From positions 5,208,001 through 5,272,000 of the forward strand of contig NZ_CP109162.1 of assembly GCF_035920445.1 (NCBI RefSeq): 64,000 nt of DNA, in the 5' to 3' direction. Every line of letters starts with the position of its first letter. The stretch's first letter is position 1. Positions 47,364 through 55,838 of this stretch are shown piece by piece. The notes under the pieces were generated by a model. It was not told where the DNA came from, searched no databases, and saw only the letters and a list, made by a program, of their open reading frames with translations. This DNA is from Nocardia sp. NBC_01730 (GTDB lineage: Bacteria; Actinomycetota; Actinomycetes; Mycobacteriales; Mycobacteriaceae). A program made the translations under genes and the position numbers.

Positions 47364-47594
47364 ATGATGATCGATCGCAGTACGGACGCGGTCCCGGAGG
47401 CCGATCTCGCCGAGCAGTCCATTCCGGCGTACCCGGACGAACCGGAGTACCCCGACGATGCACTCGAACCGGACGACAGCGTGGAGCGCGCGGTCACCGA
47501 GCGCGACGAGTGGAGCGCCGACCCTGCGGACGTGGCCGAACAGGCGATCCCGGTCCCTCTGGATGACGACGTCGAAGACGACCTCGGCTACTGA
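47364..47594 (+). CDS. small acidic protein with a duplicated AEQ-IP motif
   Basis: 76 aa, start chosen for GGAGAGGAG three bases upstream. Strongly acidic and almost free of hydrophobic core. A motif occurs twice: PEADLAEQSIPAY near the N-terminus and PADVAEQAIPVP near the C-terminus, joined by acidic Pro-rich sequence. Probably disordered; I do not recognise a characterised family. Stops six bases from the convergent menD stop. Confidence 0.72.
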   Translation: MMIDRSTDAVPEADLAEQSIPAYPDEPEYPDDALEPDDSVERAVTERDEWSADPADVAEQAIPVPLDDDVEDDLGY

Positions 47595-47599
47595 CCCGG

Positions 47600-49243
47600 T
47601 CAGGCAAGGATCTTCGCCCGTACCGTGGCGTGCAGCTCGCGCAGGCTGGACCGCTCGGTCGCCACCTCCAGCACCCGCGTTCCGTGCGCGTCCCCGGACA
47701 ACTCGACGGCCAGCTGCTCAGGATCGACCTGGCGGTGCGGGATGCGGTACGCGGCGCACAGCGCGGCAAGATCCATCCCGTGCGGGGTGCCGAAAACCCG
47801 CTCGAAGACGCCGGCGTACTGCGGGTCGCCCTGCTCGAGCAGCTCGAAGATGCCCCCTCCGTCGTCATTGGCGACCACAATGGTCAGTTCGCTCGGGCGC
47901 GGCTCCCCAGGCCCGAGGAGCAGGCCGGACGCGTCATGCAAGAAGGTGAGATCGCCGATCAGCGCGATGGTCCGGCCCTCGTGGTGCAAGGCAGCGCCGA
48001 CTGCGGTGGACACCGTGCCATCGATACCCGCGACGCCGCGATTCGACAGCACCTTGACGCCCCGCCGTGGATGCGAGACCAGCGCGGCGTCACGCACCGG
48101 GTTCGACGCGCCGAGCAGCAGTTGGTCGCCGTCGCGCAGTGCGTCCATCACGACCGCGGCGACATGCAGTCCCGTCGGCTTCGGGTGCCGCGCGAGTTCG
48201 GAGCGCACCACCGAGTCGGCCTTCGCGTCCAGTTCGCGGCAGTGCTCCAGCCAGCGCGCGCTGGGTGTGCCGCTGGTGACCGCGCGCGTCCCGGTGCCGA
48301 GCACGTTGCCGGACACATCTGGCCAGCGCGGGCCGGTGGTGAGCGCGTACACCATGACGTCCGGATCGGCGAGCACCTTCGAGACCTGCCGGTGCAGGGT
48401 GGGTCGACCGGTGATGATCGCCTGACGCGGCTTCAGCAACGGCAGCGCGAGCGGGTGCAGCGCCGGGCCGTGCATGGGAGCGGTGGGCTCGGCAACGGTC
48501 GGCAGGTTAGCCAGTTCCGGCCGCGGTCCGGCGCCATGGCCGGAGATCACGACGGTGTCCGGGGTGAGGTCGAGCTCGAGCGGCACATCCAGCGTCGCGT
48601 ACTGGGTCTCGGTCCAGGCACGTCCGCCCGCGCGACCCGTAGGAGCACACTCGTTCGGCGCGAGGTCGGGGACCAGCGGCTCACGCAGCGGAATGTCGAA
48701 GTGCACCGGGCCCGCGTTGCCGGAGCGGGTGCCGCGGGCCGCCGCAAGCACGCGGCAGACGGCCGAGCGCCACTGGCTGTTCTGGTGTCCGTAGGGTCCG
48801 TAGTCGGCGTCGCCCGCCTCCTCCTCGGCGAGACCGAGCGCGATGGCCGCGCGGACCTGGCTGCCGAACAACCCGAACTGTTCGACGGTCTGGTTGGCGC
48901 CGGAGCCGAGCATCTCGTAGGGCCGATTGGCGCTGAGCACCACCAGCGGGACCCTGGCGTAATTCGCCTCGAGTACGGCGGGCCCGAGATTGGCCACCGC
49001 GGTCCCCGAAGTCATCACAACCGGAACCGGGAGGCGGCTCGCGATGGCGAGCCCGACGGCGAGGAAGCCCGCCGTCCGTTCATCGATCCGCATGTGCAGC
49101 CGCAACCGCCCGGCCGCATCGGCGGCCTGCAGAGCGAAGGCCAGCGGAGCGTTCCGGGAGCCGGGGCACAGGACGACATCCCGTACGCCCCCACGCGCGA
49201 GTTCGTCGACGACGACCTGCGCTTGTGCTGTTGACGGATTCAC
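47600..49243 (-). CDS. menD: 2-succinyl-5-enolpyruvyl-6-hydroxy-3-cyclohexene-1-carboxylate synthase
   Basis: 547 aa ThDP enzyme. N-terminal [20 protein letters not shown] and [20 protein letters not shown] (the Glu that activates ThDP); C-terminal cofactor motif [15 protein letters not shown] with [18 protein letters not shown] start with GGGAGGCTGAAGGC upstream; the frame extends further but without family similarity. Committed step of menaquinone synthesis. Confidence 0.95.
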   Translation of the reverse strand: MNPSTAQAQVVVDELARGGVRDVVLCPGSRNAPLAFALQAADAAGRLRLHMRIDERTAGFLAVGLAIASRLPVPVVMTSGTAVANLGPAVLEANYARVPLVVLSANRPYEMLGSGANQTVEQFGLFGSQVRAAIALGLAEEEAGDADYGPYGHQNSQWRSAVCRVLAAARGTRSGNAGPVHFDIPLREPLVPDLAPNECAPTGRAGGRAWTETQYATLDVPLELDLTPDTVVISGHGAGPRPELANLPTVAEPTAPMHGPALHPLALPLLKPRQAIITGRPTLHRQVSKVLADPDVMVYALTTGPRWPDVSGNVLGTGTRAVTSGTPSARWLEHCRELDAKADSVVRSELARHPKPTGLHVAAVVMDALRDGDQLLLGASNPVRDAALVSHPRRGVKVLSNRGVAGIDGTVSTAVGAALHHEGRTIALIGDLTFLHDASGLLLGPGEPRPSELTIVVANDDGGGIFELLEQGDPQYAGVFERVFGTPHGMDLAALCAAYRIPHRQVDPEQLAVELSGDAHGTRVLEVATERSSLRELHATVRAKILA

Positions 49244-49345
49244 GCCTTCAGCCTCCCAGACAGTCCTGCCGCGGTCGCCCCCGGGAGGCTTTCCATCACA
49301 TTGTGTCGTCACCCACAGCCATCGCAAACCCATAGCGGTCATGGG

Positions 49346-49452
49346 CCCGAGCGAAGCGAGACCGAGCATTACCCGTTGGCGGCCTGGCTCGCGTCCGAGC
49401 GGCCGATGCGTTCGCGACGAAGTCGCAAGCAGCGGTCGCTCGGATGCGAGCC
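49346..49452 (+). repeat. palindromic repeat between menD and DUF6918 genes
   Basis: Starts CCCGAGCGAAGCGAGACCGA, the head also found three times at 54.3-54.7 kb, and contains GGCTCGCGTCCGAGCG (49386-49401) pairing 15/16 with 49437-49452. Fills most of the 215-bp gap upstream of menD. Confidence 0.7.
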
Positions 49453-49458
49453 ATAGAC

Positions 49459-49902
49459 TCAGGCGTGCTTCTGGACCAGGTCGCCGACCCTGGGCAGTGC
49501 CTCGATGACGTTCTTCTTCGCCGAGGAACGCATCGAGGAGTAGACCTTCTTCAGCGCGGGACGGGTCGAGGCATCGGCACGCGCGTCGGTTACCGCGAGC
49601 AGCGCCTCGGCGACCTCGTCGGACTTTGCGACGAGCAGATCGGCGAACGTGCCGGAGCCGGACGCCGCGTATTCCTGCCAGAACGGGTCCAGCTGTGCGA
49701 CGAGTTTGGGCGCCAACGACTCCAGTGCATCAGGCACGATGGACGGGCTGATCTTCTTGACCGCCGCGTAGCCACCCTTCACAGCCAGGCCGGACGCACC
49801 ACCCTTGTCCGAGACCTCGGCATCAAGAACCTCGACGGCATCGGCGAGAAACGCCGGGCGCTTGGCGTCGTCGAGCAGGGATTCAGACAGTGCTGCAACC
49901 AC
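49459..49902 (-). CDS. DUF6918-family helical protein
   Basis: 147 aa from GTG 49902, which has GGAGG nine bases upstream. All-helical, Ala/Lys-rich sequence: [40 protein letters not shown], and a C-terminus [11 protein letters not shown]. It resembles the actinobacterial DUF6918 proteins of unknown function. Between the thioesterase and menD genes in the same direction. Confidence 0.8.
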   Translation of the reverse strand: MVAALSESLLDDAKRPAFLADAVEVLDAEVSDKGGASGLAVKGGYAAVKKISPSIVPDALESLAPKLVAQLDPFWQEYAASGSGTFADLLVAKSDEVAEALLAVTDARADASTRPALKKVYSSMRSSAKKNVIEALPRVGDLVQKHA

Positions 49903-49976
49903 TTTCAGGTTCCTCCGGATCGGTGTAGATGAACGAGCGAGGGAAACTATACGCACCTGCGCCGGCATTCTCCCGG

Positions 49977-50633
49977 CTACGGCTGCCAGGGCAGCAACTG
50001 CACCATCAGACCTTCGCAGTCCGCGAGCAGATCGCCCTGCTCATCGAGCAATTCGGCGGTGATGAAAGTCTTGCGCCCTTCGATCCGGTCGACGCGCCCG
50101 CGAACGGTGAGCGGCGTTTCCAGCGGCGTGATCTTCCGGTAGTTCACGTGCAGATACGCGGTGCGGCTGATCGGCCTTCCCGCGTAGTGCACGATCATGC
50201 CGAGCAGATCGTCGAACAGCAGCGGGAGCACGCCACCGTGCGCAGCCCCATTGCCGCCCAGATGGAAGCGGCGGAATTCCCCTGTCATCCGGATGCCCTC
50301 CGGTCCTGCCTCGACGACCTGCCACGGCAGCAGCAGAAGGCTGCCGCGCCCGGGCAATTCGACGACGCGACCCGCCGGGCCCTGCAACTCCGGCGCGCGG
50401 TAGGGCTCCAGCAGATCGGTGAGTTCGCGGGCTTTGGCGAGCGCGTCGCCGAACACCTCGTCCGGCGCGTCCACCGACACCGCGAGATCCTGCAACGTCC
50501 GCATGGCCTCGACGAACGGGCCGAAGTTCGGCGCGGCCTGCGCGCGGGAGACCTTGGGAAATCCCCCGTGCCGCTCGTAGCGGGACTCGTCCACCGCGCT
50601 CCGGTCGATAACCGGTTTCACTCGCTCGCTCAT
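49977..50633 (-). CDS. hotdog-fold thioesterase (PaaI-like), menaquinone neighbourhood
   Basis: 218 aa. A helical N-terminal extension of about 110 residues precedes a hotdog domain with the thioesterase motif GNGAAHGGVLPLLFDDLLGM followed by SRTAYLHVNYRKITPLETPL. The gene lies between menD and menB. MenB makes DHNA-CoA, which needs a thioesterase, so a MenI-like role is possible (inference). Its ATG overlaps the TGA of a repeat-encoded 28-aa ORF (ATGA), and its Shine-Dalgarno sequence (GAGGTGGAG) lies in that repeat. Confidence 0.88.
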   Translation of the reverse strand: MSERVKPVIDRSAVDESRYERHGGFPKVSRAQAAPNFGPFVEAMRTLQDLAVSVDAPDEVFGDALAKARELTDLLEPYRAPELQGPAGRVVELPGRGSLLLLPWQVVEAGPEGIRMTGEFRRFHLGGNGAAHGGVLPLLFDDLLGMIVHYAGRPISRTAYLHVNYRKITPLETPLTVRGRVDRIEGRKTFITAELLDEQGDLLADCEGLMVQLLPWQP

Positions 50634-50716
50634 GACTCCACCTCGCCAGCGCTCGGCTCCGTCATGACCGAGCGACGCTCGGCCGTACCTGCTGTTCGCT
50701 CGCTACGCTCGCTCAT
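50630..50716 (-). repeat. start-associated MSERSER repeat unit before the thioesterase gene
   Basis: An 83-bp unit from ATG 50716 to ATG 50633. It encodes 28 aa (MSERSERTAGTAERRSVMTE...) and its TGA overlaps the thioesterase start as ATGA. Its 3' part shares GGTCATGACGGAGCCGAGCG with the array before menE. Confidence 0.75.
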
Positions 50717-50918
50717 ACCTGCACGGTAACGCGTCGTTTTACACCGTCAAATCGAGGCTGTCGCAGGTACGGCAAAACATGCAGGTACGGCAAAATGTGG
50801 AGAACCGCAGGCCCCGCAATGGAGCGGAGCACAGCCGCGAGCACCCTACGCCCGAAGTGCTGCCGAAAGAGCCGATGATTGCCACTCACCGCCAACCCCA
50901 TCGGCCCCACTCCCGTTT

Positions 50919-50944
50919 CCGAGCGCAGCGAGACCGAGCATTCC
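50919..50944 (+). repeat. short head copy of the palindromic repeat family upstream of menB
   Basis: CCGAGCGCAGCGAGACCGAG, then CATTCC, differing by one base from the 49.35-kb and 54.3-kb heads. Located 54 bp before menB. The rest of the element is absent. Confidence 0.6.
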
Positions 50945-50997
50945 AGTTCGCGGCGCCGCAGGCGCTGCAAATCGAACACCGCGCGATAATCACAGGC

Positions 50998-51891
50998 GTG
51001 ACGTTCACCCCCAAGCTGTGGCGACCCGTTCCAGGGTTCGAGAATCTGACCGACATCACCTACCACCGGCACATCGAACAGGGCACCGTACGCGTCGCGT
51101 TCGACCGGCCGGAGGTGCGCAATGCGTTCCGCCCGCACACCGTCGACGAACTCTACCGGGCCCTCGACCACGCCAGGATGACCCCGGACGTCGGCGCGGT
51201 GCTGATCACCGGCAACGGCCCCAGCTCGAAGGACGGCGGCTGGGCCTTCTGCTCAGGTGGCGATCAGCGTATCCGCGGACGCAGCGGCTACCAGTACGCG
51301 AGCGGCGACACCGCGGACACGGTCGACCAGGCCCGCGCAGGCCGGTTGCACATCCTGGAGGTGCAGCGGCTGATCCGTTTCATGCCGAAGGTGGTCATCG
51401 CGCTGGTGAACGGCTGGGCCGCGGGCGGAGGGCACAGCCTGCATGTCGTGTGCGACCTCACCCTGGCCAGCCGCGAGCACGCCCGCTTCAAGCAGACCGA
51501 CGCCGACGTCGGCAGCTTCGACGGCGGCTACGGCAGCGCGTACCTGGCCAAGATGGTCGGCCAGAAGTTCGCGCGCGAGATCTTCTTCCTCGGCCGCCCG
51601 TACACAGCGGACGAGATGCACCAGATGGGCGCGGTCAACAAGGTGGTCGACCATGCCGAACTGGAAGATGTCGCGCTGGAATGGACCGCCGACATCAACG
51701 GCAAATCCCCGCAGGCGCAACGGATGCTGAAGTACGCGTTCAACCTGCTCGACGACGGGCTGGTCGGCCAGCAGCTGTTCGCCGGCGAAGCGACCAGGAT
51801 GGCCTACATGACCGACGAGGCCGTCGAGGGCCGCGACGCGTTCCTGGAGAAGCGCGCACCGGACTGGACCCCTTACCCATGGCGTTTCTGA
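50998..51891 (+). CDS. menB: 1,4-dihydroxy-2-naphthoyl-CoA synthase
   Basis: 297 aa crotonase-fold enzyme. Oxyanion hole GWAFCSGGDQRIRGRSGY, ALVNGWAAGGGHSLHVVCDL, and the MenB signature TDADVGSFDGGYGSAYLAKM; C-terminus APDWTPYPWRF. GTG start, chosen because upstream sequence is repeat. Cyclises OSB-CoA to DHNA-CoA. Confidence 0.95.
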   Translation: MTFTPKLWRPVPGFENLTDITYHRHIEQGTVRVAFDRPEVRNAFRPHTVDELYRALDHARMTPDVGAVLITGNGPSSKDGGWAFCSGGDQRIRGRSGYQYASGDTADTVDQARAGRLHILEVQRLIRFMPKVVIALVNGWAAGGGHSLHVVCDLTLASREHARFKQTDADVGSFDGGYGSAYLAKMVGQKFAREIFFLGRPYTADEMHQMGAVNKVVDHAELEDVALEWTADINGKSPQAQRMLKYAFNLLDDGLVGQQLFAGEATRMAYMTDEAVEGRDAFLEKRAPDWTPYPWRF

Positions 51892-51892
51892 C

Positions 51893-52285
51893 ATGGACGT
51901 CCTGAGCAGCCGGATCATCTTGCGGCCCGCCGACTACGCGTCGACTCTCGCGTTCTACCGCGACGGGCTGGAGCTGGCCATCGCGCGGGAATACCCCGGC
52001 GGCACAGTCTTCTTCGCGGGCCAGTCGCTGATCGAGGTAGCCGCCCACGCCGGATCGGGAGAATCCTCGTCGTTCCACGGCGCCATCTGGCTCCAGGTCC
52101 GCGATGTGTCCGACGCCGCCGCGGAACTCGCGCTGAAGGGGATCGTGATCGACCGGCCGCCGGTGCAGGAGGCGTGGGGTCTGATCGAGATGTGGGTACG
52201 CGATCCGGACGGGGTGCCGATCGTCTTCGTCGAGGTCCCGCCCTCGCATCCGATTCGACGGGATTCGCGCTGGTCCGCGGAGTGA
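51893..52285 (+). CDS. VOC (glyoxalase/bleomycin-resistance) family protein
   Basis: 130 aa with two beta-alpha-beta-beta-beta modules: SSRIILRPADYASTLAFYRD, GLELAIAREYPGGTVFFAGQ, and VRDPDGVPIVFVEVP. Starts one base after the menB stop, so it is cotranscribed. Metal ligands and substrate cannot be assigned securely. Confidence 0.88.
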   Translation: MDVLSSRIILRPADYASTLAFYRDGLELAIAREYPGGTVFFAGQSLIEVAAHAGSGESSSFHGAIWLQVRDVSDAAAELALKGIVIDRPPVQEAWGLIEMWVRDPDGVPIVFVEVPPSHPIRRDSRWSAE

Positions 52286-52419
52286 GAACGGTTCTACTCG
52301 ATAACTCGGCGCGCACCGCCGAGTTGCCAATGCGGCAGCCCGCGAGGACCATAACGCTCGATGGCCACCCGACCGCCGACGTCCGAGTGGGCTGTGTCCG
52401 CGTTCCGTCCGACGAGTGA
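52282..52419 (+). CDS. candidate 45-aa protein coupled to the VOC gene
   Basis: A GTG that overlaps the VOC stop (GTGA) opens a 45-codon frame (MRTVLLDNSARTAELPMRQP, ARTITLDGHPTADVRVGCVR, VPSDE). About 80 percent of third codon positions are G or C, less extreme than the neighbours. No domain recognised. It may be a small coupled protein or a remnant. Confidence 0.3.
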   Translation: MRTVLLDNSARTAELPMRQPARTITLDGHPTADVRVGCVRVPSDE

Positions 52420-52544
52420 ATCGCAGTCTCGATGCCTGGCGAACCGAAGTCCCGATCCGTCCGGATGGCCGCGATTGTCACGCGCCACCCCGGCAAACCC
52501 ACCCGTTCCGCATGCGGCGACGCGGGCATGACACGATCCCTACC

Positions 52545-52947
52545 GTGAGGGAGCGCAGCGAGCGAGCCATGACCACAGCGCCTCCGGGCACGGCGGAGCC
52601 GGGCGAACGGCGAGGCGAGTTGTGAGCGAGCACAGCATGGGCACATGCCGAGCATCGCTCGGTCATGACGGAGCCGAGCGTCAGCGAGGTGTAGTCATGA
52701 GCGAGCGTCAGCGAGCGAACCATCGGCGCAGCCGAGCATCGCTCGGTCATGACGGAGCCGAGCGTCAGCGAGGTGTAGTCATGAGCGAGCGTCAGCGAGC
52801 GAACCATCGGCGCAGCCGAGCATCGCTCGGTCATGACGGAGCCGAGCGTCAGCGAGGTGTAGTCATGAGCGAGCGTCAGCGAGCGAACCATCGGCGCAGC
52901 GGGCAGTCGCGCATGACGGAGCCGAGCACCTGCGAGGCGAAGTCGTG
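52545..52947 (+). repeat. array of five start-associated MSERSER-type repeat units before menE
   Basis: Units begin at 52545 (77 bp), 52622 (75), 52697 (84), 52781 (84) and 52865 (80). The 52697 and 52781 units are identical; the first and last are diverged. Each begins GTG/ATG-AG(C/G)-(G)GAG and most end GAGGTGTAGTC or GAGGCGAAGTC. The start of the next unit follows the last one exactly at menE's GTG (52945). Confidence 0.85.
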
Positions 52948-52948
52948 A
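52622..52948 (+). CDS. repeat-encoded leader ORF of menE
   Basis: 108 codons made of four repeat units read in frame (the 28-residue unit is MSERQRANHRRSRASLGHDG, then AERQRGVV). The TGA overlaps the menE GTG (GTGA). It is preceded by a separate 26-aa frame (52545-52625) that also ends in GTGA over this start. Strongly basic. Whether it is translated is unknown; the repeated overlaps suggest coupling rather than a functional product. Confidence 0.35.
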   Translation: MSEHSMGTCRASLGHDGAERQRGVVMSERQRANHRRSRASLGHDGAERQRGVVMSERQRANHRRSRASLGHDGAERQRGVVMSERQRANHRRSGQSRMTEPSTCEAKS

Positions 52949-54105
52949 GCAGGACACTGCGAACCCTGCCGATGCCCACCGGATCCGGCGTCCGCGACGT
53001 CATGCCGCATCTGCGGGAGGCGCTGGAGGGCAGCGGGTCCGCGTGGTTACCGATTCCCACCACCGACCGCCGCGAGGCACGCCGTCTGAGCGATGCGCTG
53101 TCGCCGGCCGAGCCGATCGACGACGAGGTGGCCCTCGTGGTAACCACGTCCGGTACCACGGGCGTGCCGAAAGGCGCGATGCTGAGCGCGTCCGCGCTGC
53201 GTGCCAGCGGCACCGCGACGCACGACCGCCTCGGCGGTCCCGGCAGCTGGCTGCTCGCCCTGCCGACCCACCACATCGCGGGCATCCAGGTGCTGTTGCG
53301 CAGCATTCTGGCAGGCACGGAACCCACGGTGCTCGATGTGTCCGGCGGATTCCTGCCCGAGGCGCTGGCGGGCGCCATCTCCGGCATGTGCGGTGAACGC
53401 CGGTACACGGCGCTGGTCCCGACGCAGTTGATCAAGGTTTTGGACGCGCCGGACGCGGCCGCGGCGCTTGCCCAGCTCGACGGCGTGCTCGTCGGTGGCG
53501 CGGCAACCCCGCTTCCGGTCTACGAGCGCGCGAGGGACGCCGGTATCACCGTGGTTCGCACCTACGGCATGAGCGAGACCTGCGGCGGCTGCGTGTACGA
53601 CGGCGTCCCGTTGAACGGCACGAAGGTGCGCATCGAGGACGGGCGGGTGGTTCTCGGCGGTGCGATGATCGCCTCGGGCTACCGCAACCAGCCCGATCAT
53701 CCCGCCTTCGCCGAACCCGGCTGGTTCCGCACCGAAGACGCGGGCACGCTCGAAGACGGCGTGCTGCGCATCACCGGACGGCTCGACGAGGCGATCACGA
53801 CCGGCGGCTTGCTGGTGCTCCCGCAGTTGGTCGAGGCGGTGCTGATCACCCACCCGGCGATCAGCGAGGTCGTGGTACTCGGGCTGCCGGATGAACGACT
53901 CGGGCAGCGGGTCGCCGCCGCGGTGGTGCCCGCCGCGGGCGCGACGCCGAGCCTCGCCGAGCTGCGCGACCACGTGATGGCGGAACTGGATTCCATCGCC
54001 GCGCCACGCGAACTGGTATTGCTCGACGAGATCCCGCTGCGGGGGCCGGGCAAGCCCGACCGCGTCAAGCTACGCGAATACCTACTCGCAGGCTCGACGC
54101 CTTAG
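52945..54105 (+). CDS. menE: o-succinylbenzoate--CoA ligase
   Basis: 386 aa, short as usual for actinobacterial MenE. Adenylate-forming motifs: VVTTSGTTGVPKGAMLS, TYGMSETCGGCVYDG, GWFRTEDAG and the C-terminal GPGKPDRVKLREYL with the catalytic Lys. GTG start formed by the end of the repeat array. Activates OSB for MenB. Confidence 0.94.
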   Translation: MSRTLRTLPMPTGSGVRDVMPHLREALEGSGSAWLPIPTTDRREARRLSDALSPAEPIDDEVALVVTTSGTTGVPKGAMLSASALRASGTATHDRLGGPGSWLLALPTHHIAGIQVLLRSILAGTEPTVLDVSGGFLPEALAGAISGMCGERRYTALVPTQLIKVLDAPDAAAALAQLDGVLVGGAATPLPVYERARDAGITVVRTYGMSETCGGCVYDGVPLNGTKVRIEDGRVVLGGAMIASGYRNQPDHPAFAEPGWFRTEDAGTLEDGVLRITGRLDEAITTGGLLVLPQLVEAVLITHPAISEVVVLGLPDERLGQRVAAAVVPAAGATPSLAELRDHVMAELDSIAAPRELVLLDEIPLRGPGKPDRVKLREYLLAGSTP

Positions 54106-54842
54106 GTCCGGGTCGAGTCGAGCCCTGCGCTTCTGATCGGACGCGCGAGTTCAGGCCAGAGTACAAGTTCCGGCGTGCGATCCTGGCGCCGGGCACGACG
54201 CACTCAGCCCACTGTCCCGACCGCAGCTCGTGGTCCGGCGCTCGGTAACGGAAGAGCTCGACTCCCGGTTCCGAGCGAAGCGAGACCGAGCATTCCCCTG
54301 TTCGCGGCCCGGCTCGCGTCCGAGCGGCCGACGCGTCCGCGACGAAGCCCCCCGCAGCGGCCACCCAGACGCCAGCCACAAGCGGGCCGCAGCCCCGCAG
54401 CCCCACAGCCCCACAGCCCAACACTCGCCTCCTACCGCAACCACACCGGCCAAACCCCCGGTTCCGAGCGAAGCGAGACCGAGCATTCCCCTGTTCGCGG
54501 CCCGGCTCGCGTCCGAGCGGCCGACGCGTCCGCGACGAAGCCCCCCAGCGGCCACCCAGACGCCAGCCACAAGCGGGCCGCAAACCCGCAGCCCCACAGC
54601 CCAACACTCGCCTCCTACCGCAACCACACCGGCCAAACCCCCGGTTCCGAGCGAAGCGAGACCGAGCATTCCCCTGTTCGCGGCCCGGCTCGCGTCCGAG
54701 CGGCCGACGCGTCCGCGACGAAGTCGCCAGCGTCGGCCGCTCGGACGCGAGCCATCAAGGGGCCGCGAACCCGCCGCGCCCGCGCGGCCAAAGACAGAGC
54801 CGTGCAAGGGCGGTGCAAGTCGAGGCCGCCACAGTCGTAGGC
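54106..54842. other. 737-bp gap filled by a tandem repeat array, no gene
   Basis: Between menE and the ABC exporter. Apart from the first 150 bp it is almost wholly repeat (54264-54791). Long open frames exist in several phases but follow the repeat period and show no protein family. Confidence 0.7.
54264..54791 (+). repeat. three-unit tandem array, about 190 bp per unit
   Basis: Units start at 54264, 54457 and 54640 (periods 193 and 183), each beginning CCCGGTTCCGAGCGAAGCGA. Units 1 and 2 end ACTCGCCTCCTACCGCAACC. Unit 3 instead runs into a perfect 22-bp inverted repeat (54687-54708 with 54732-54753) and the 33-bp core shared with 31.0 and 35.4 kb. Confidence 0.85.
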
Positions 54843-55838
54843 ATGACTTCTTTCGCACCGAATGCAGCGCTCGCCGTCGAGGCGGACGGCCTGGTCAAGG
54901 TGTTCGGGGAACAGCGCGCCGTCGACGGAGTGAGCCTGGCCGTGCCACAGGGCTCCGTGTACGGCGTGCTCGGACCGAACGGCGCTGGCAAGACCACGAC
55001 GATCCGTATGCTCGCGACCCTGTTGCGGCCGGATGGCGGCAGCGGCCGCATCTTCGGCCACGATGTGGTCAGGGAACCGACCGCCGTCCGATCCCTGATC
55101 GGCGTCACCGGACAGTACGCCTCTGTCGATGAGGACCTGAGCGCCACCGAGAATCTGGTCGTCTTCGCCCGCCTGCTCGGCCTGAGCCGGATCGACGCTC
55201 GGCGTAAGGCGGTCGAGCTGCTGGAGGAATTCGACCTCATCGAGGCGGCGAGCAAGCCGCTGAAGAATTTCTCCGGCGGCATGCGGCGCAGGCTCGACTT
55301 GGCGGCCAGCTTGATCGCGACCCCGCCGTTGCTGTTCCTGGACGAGCCGACCACCGGGCTGGACCCGCGCACCCGCGCTCAGATGTGGGAGACCATCCGC
55401 CGCTTGGTCCGCGAGGGCGCCACGGTGTTGCTCACCACGCAGTACCTGGATGAGGCCGACCAGCTGGCCGACCGGATCGCGGTGATCGACCGCGGCAAGG
55501 TGATCGCCGACGGCACCGCCGACGAGCTCAAGGCCTCGGTGGGTGGTTCCTCGCTGCACCTGACCCTGGTCGACCGCGGCCGGCTCGACGAAGCGCACCG
55601 CATCGTCGCCGATTTCCTCGGCACCGAGGCGCAGATCTCGCCGGAGGCGGGCAGGCTCACCGCGCCGCTGCCCGACGCGGGCGTCACCGCCGATCTGCTG
55701 ATCCGCCTGCGCGAGTGGGAGATCGGGGTCGACGAAATCACCGTGAGCAAACCGAGCCTGGACGAGGTCTTCCTCACCATCACCGGTCACCCGGCCGAAG
55801 ACAACACCGACGACGAATCCGAAAGGAGCGCGGCATGA
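54843..55838 (+). CDS. ABC exporter ATP-binding protein, DrrA type
   Basis: 331 aa. Walker A GPNGAGKTTTIRMLA, signature FSGGMRRRLDLAASL, Walker B LLFLDEPTTGLDPRTR, Q-loop GQYASVDEDL, and a C-terminal DrrA-like domain with SKPSLDEVFLTITGH. The ATG at 54843 was preferred over a more distal one. Exports a hydrophobic compound or lipid with the next gene. ATGA overlap with the permease. Confidence 0.92.
   Translation: MTSFAPNAALAVEADGLVKVFGEQRAVDGVSLAVPQGSVYGVLGPNGAGKTTTIRMLATLLRPDGGSGRIFGHDVVREPTAVRSLIGVTGQYASVDEDLSATENLVVFARLLGLSRIDARRKAVELLEEFDLIEAASKPLKNFSGGMRRRLDLAASLIATPPLLFLDEPTTGLDPRTRAQMWETIRRLVREGATVLLTTQYLDEADQLADRIAVIDRGKVIADGTADELKASVGGSSLHLTLVDRGRLDEAHRIVADFLGTEAQISPEAGRLTAPLPDAGVTADLLIRLREWEIGVDEITVSKPSLDEVFLTITGHPAEDNTDDESERSAA

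Noticed and set aside
52622..52948. CRISPR array
   Set aside because: Units are contiguous and nearly identical over their whole length; there are no unique spacers between short repeats and no cas genes.
54106..54842. Ala/Arg-rich proteins encoded in the array before the ABC exporter
   Set aside because: The frames have the repeat period, exist in several phases on both strands and match no family.
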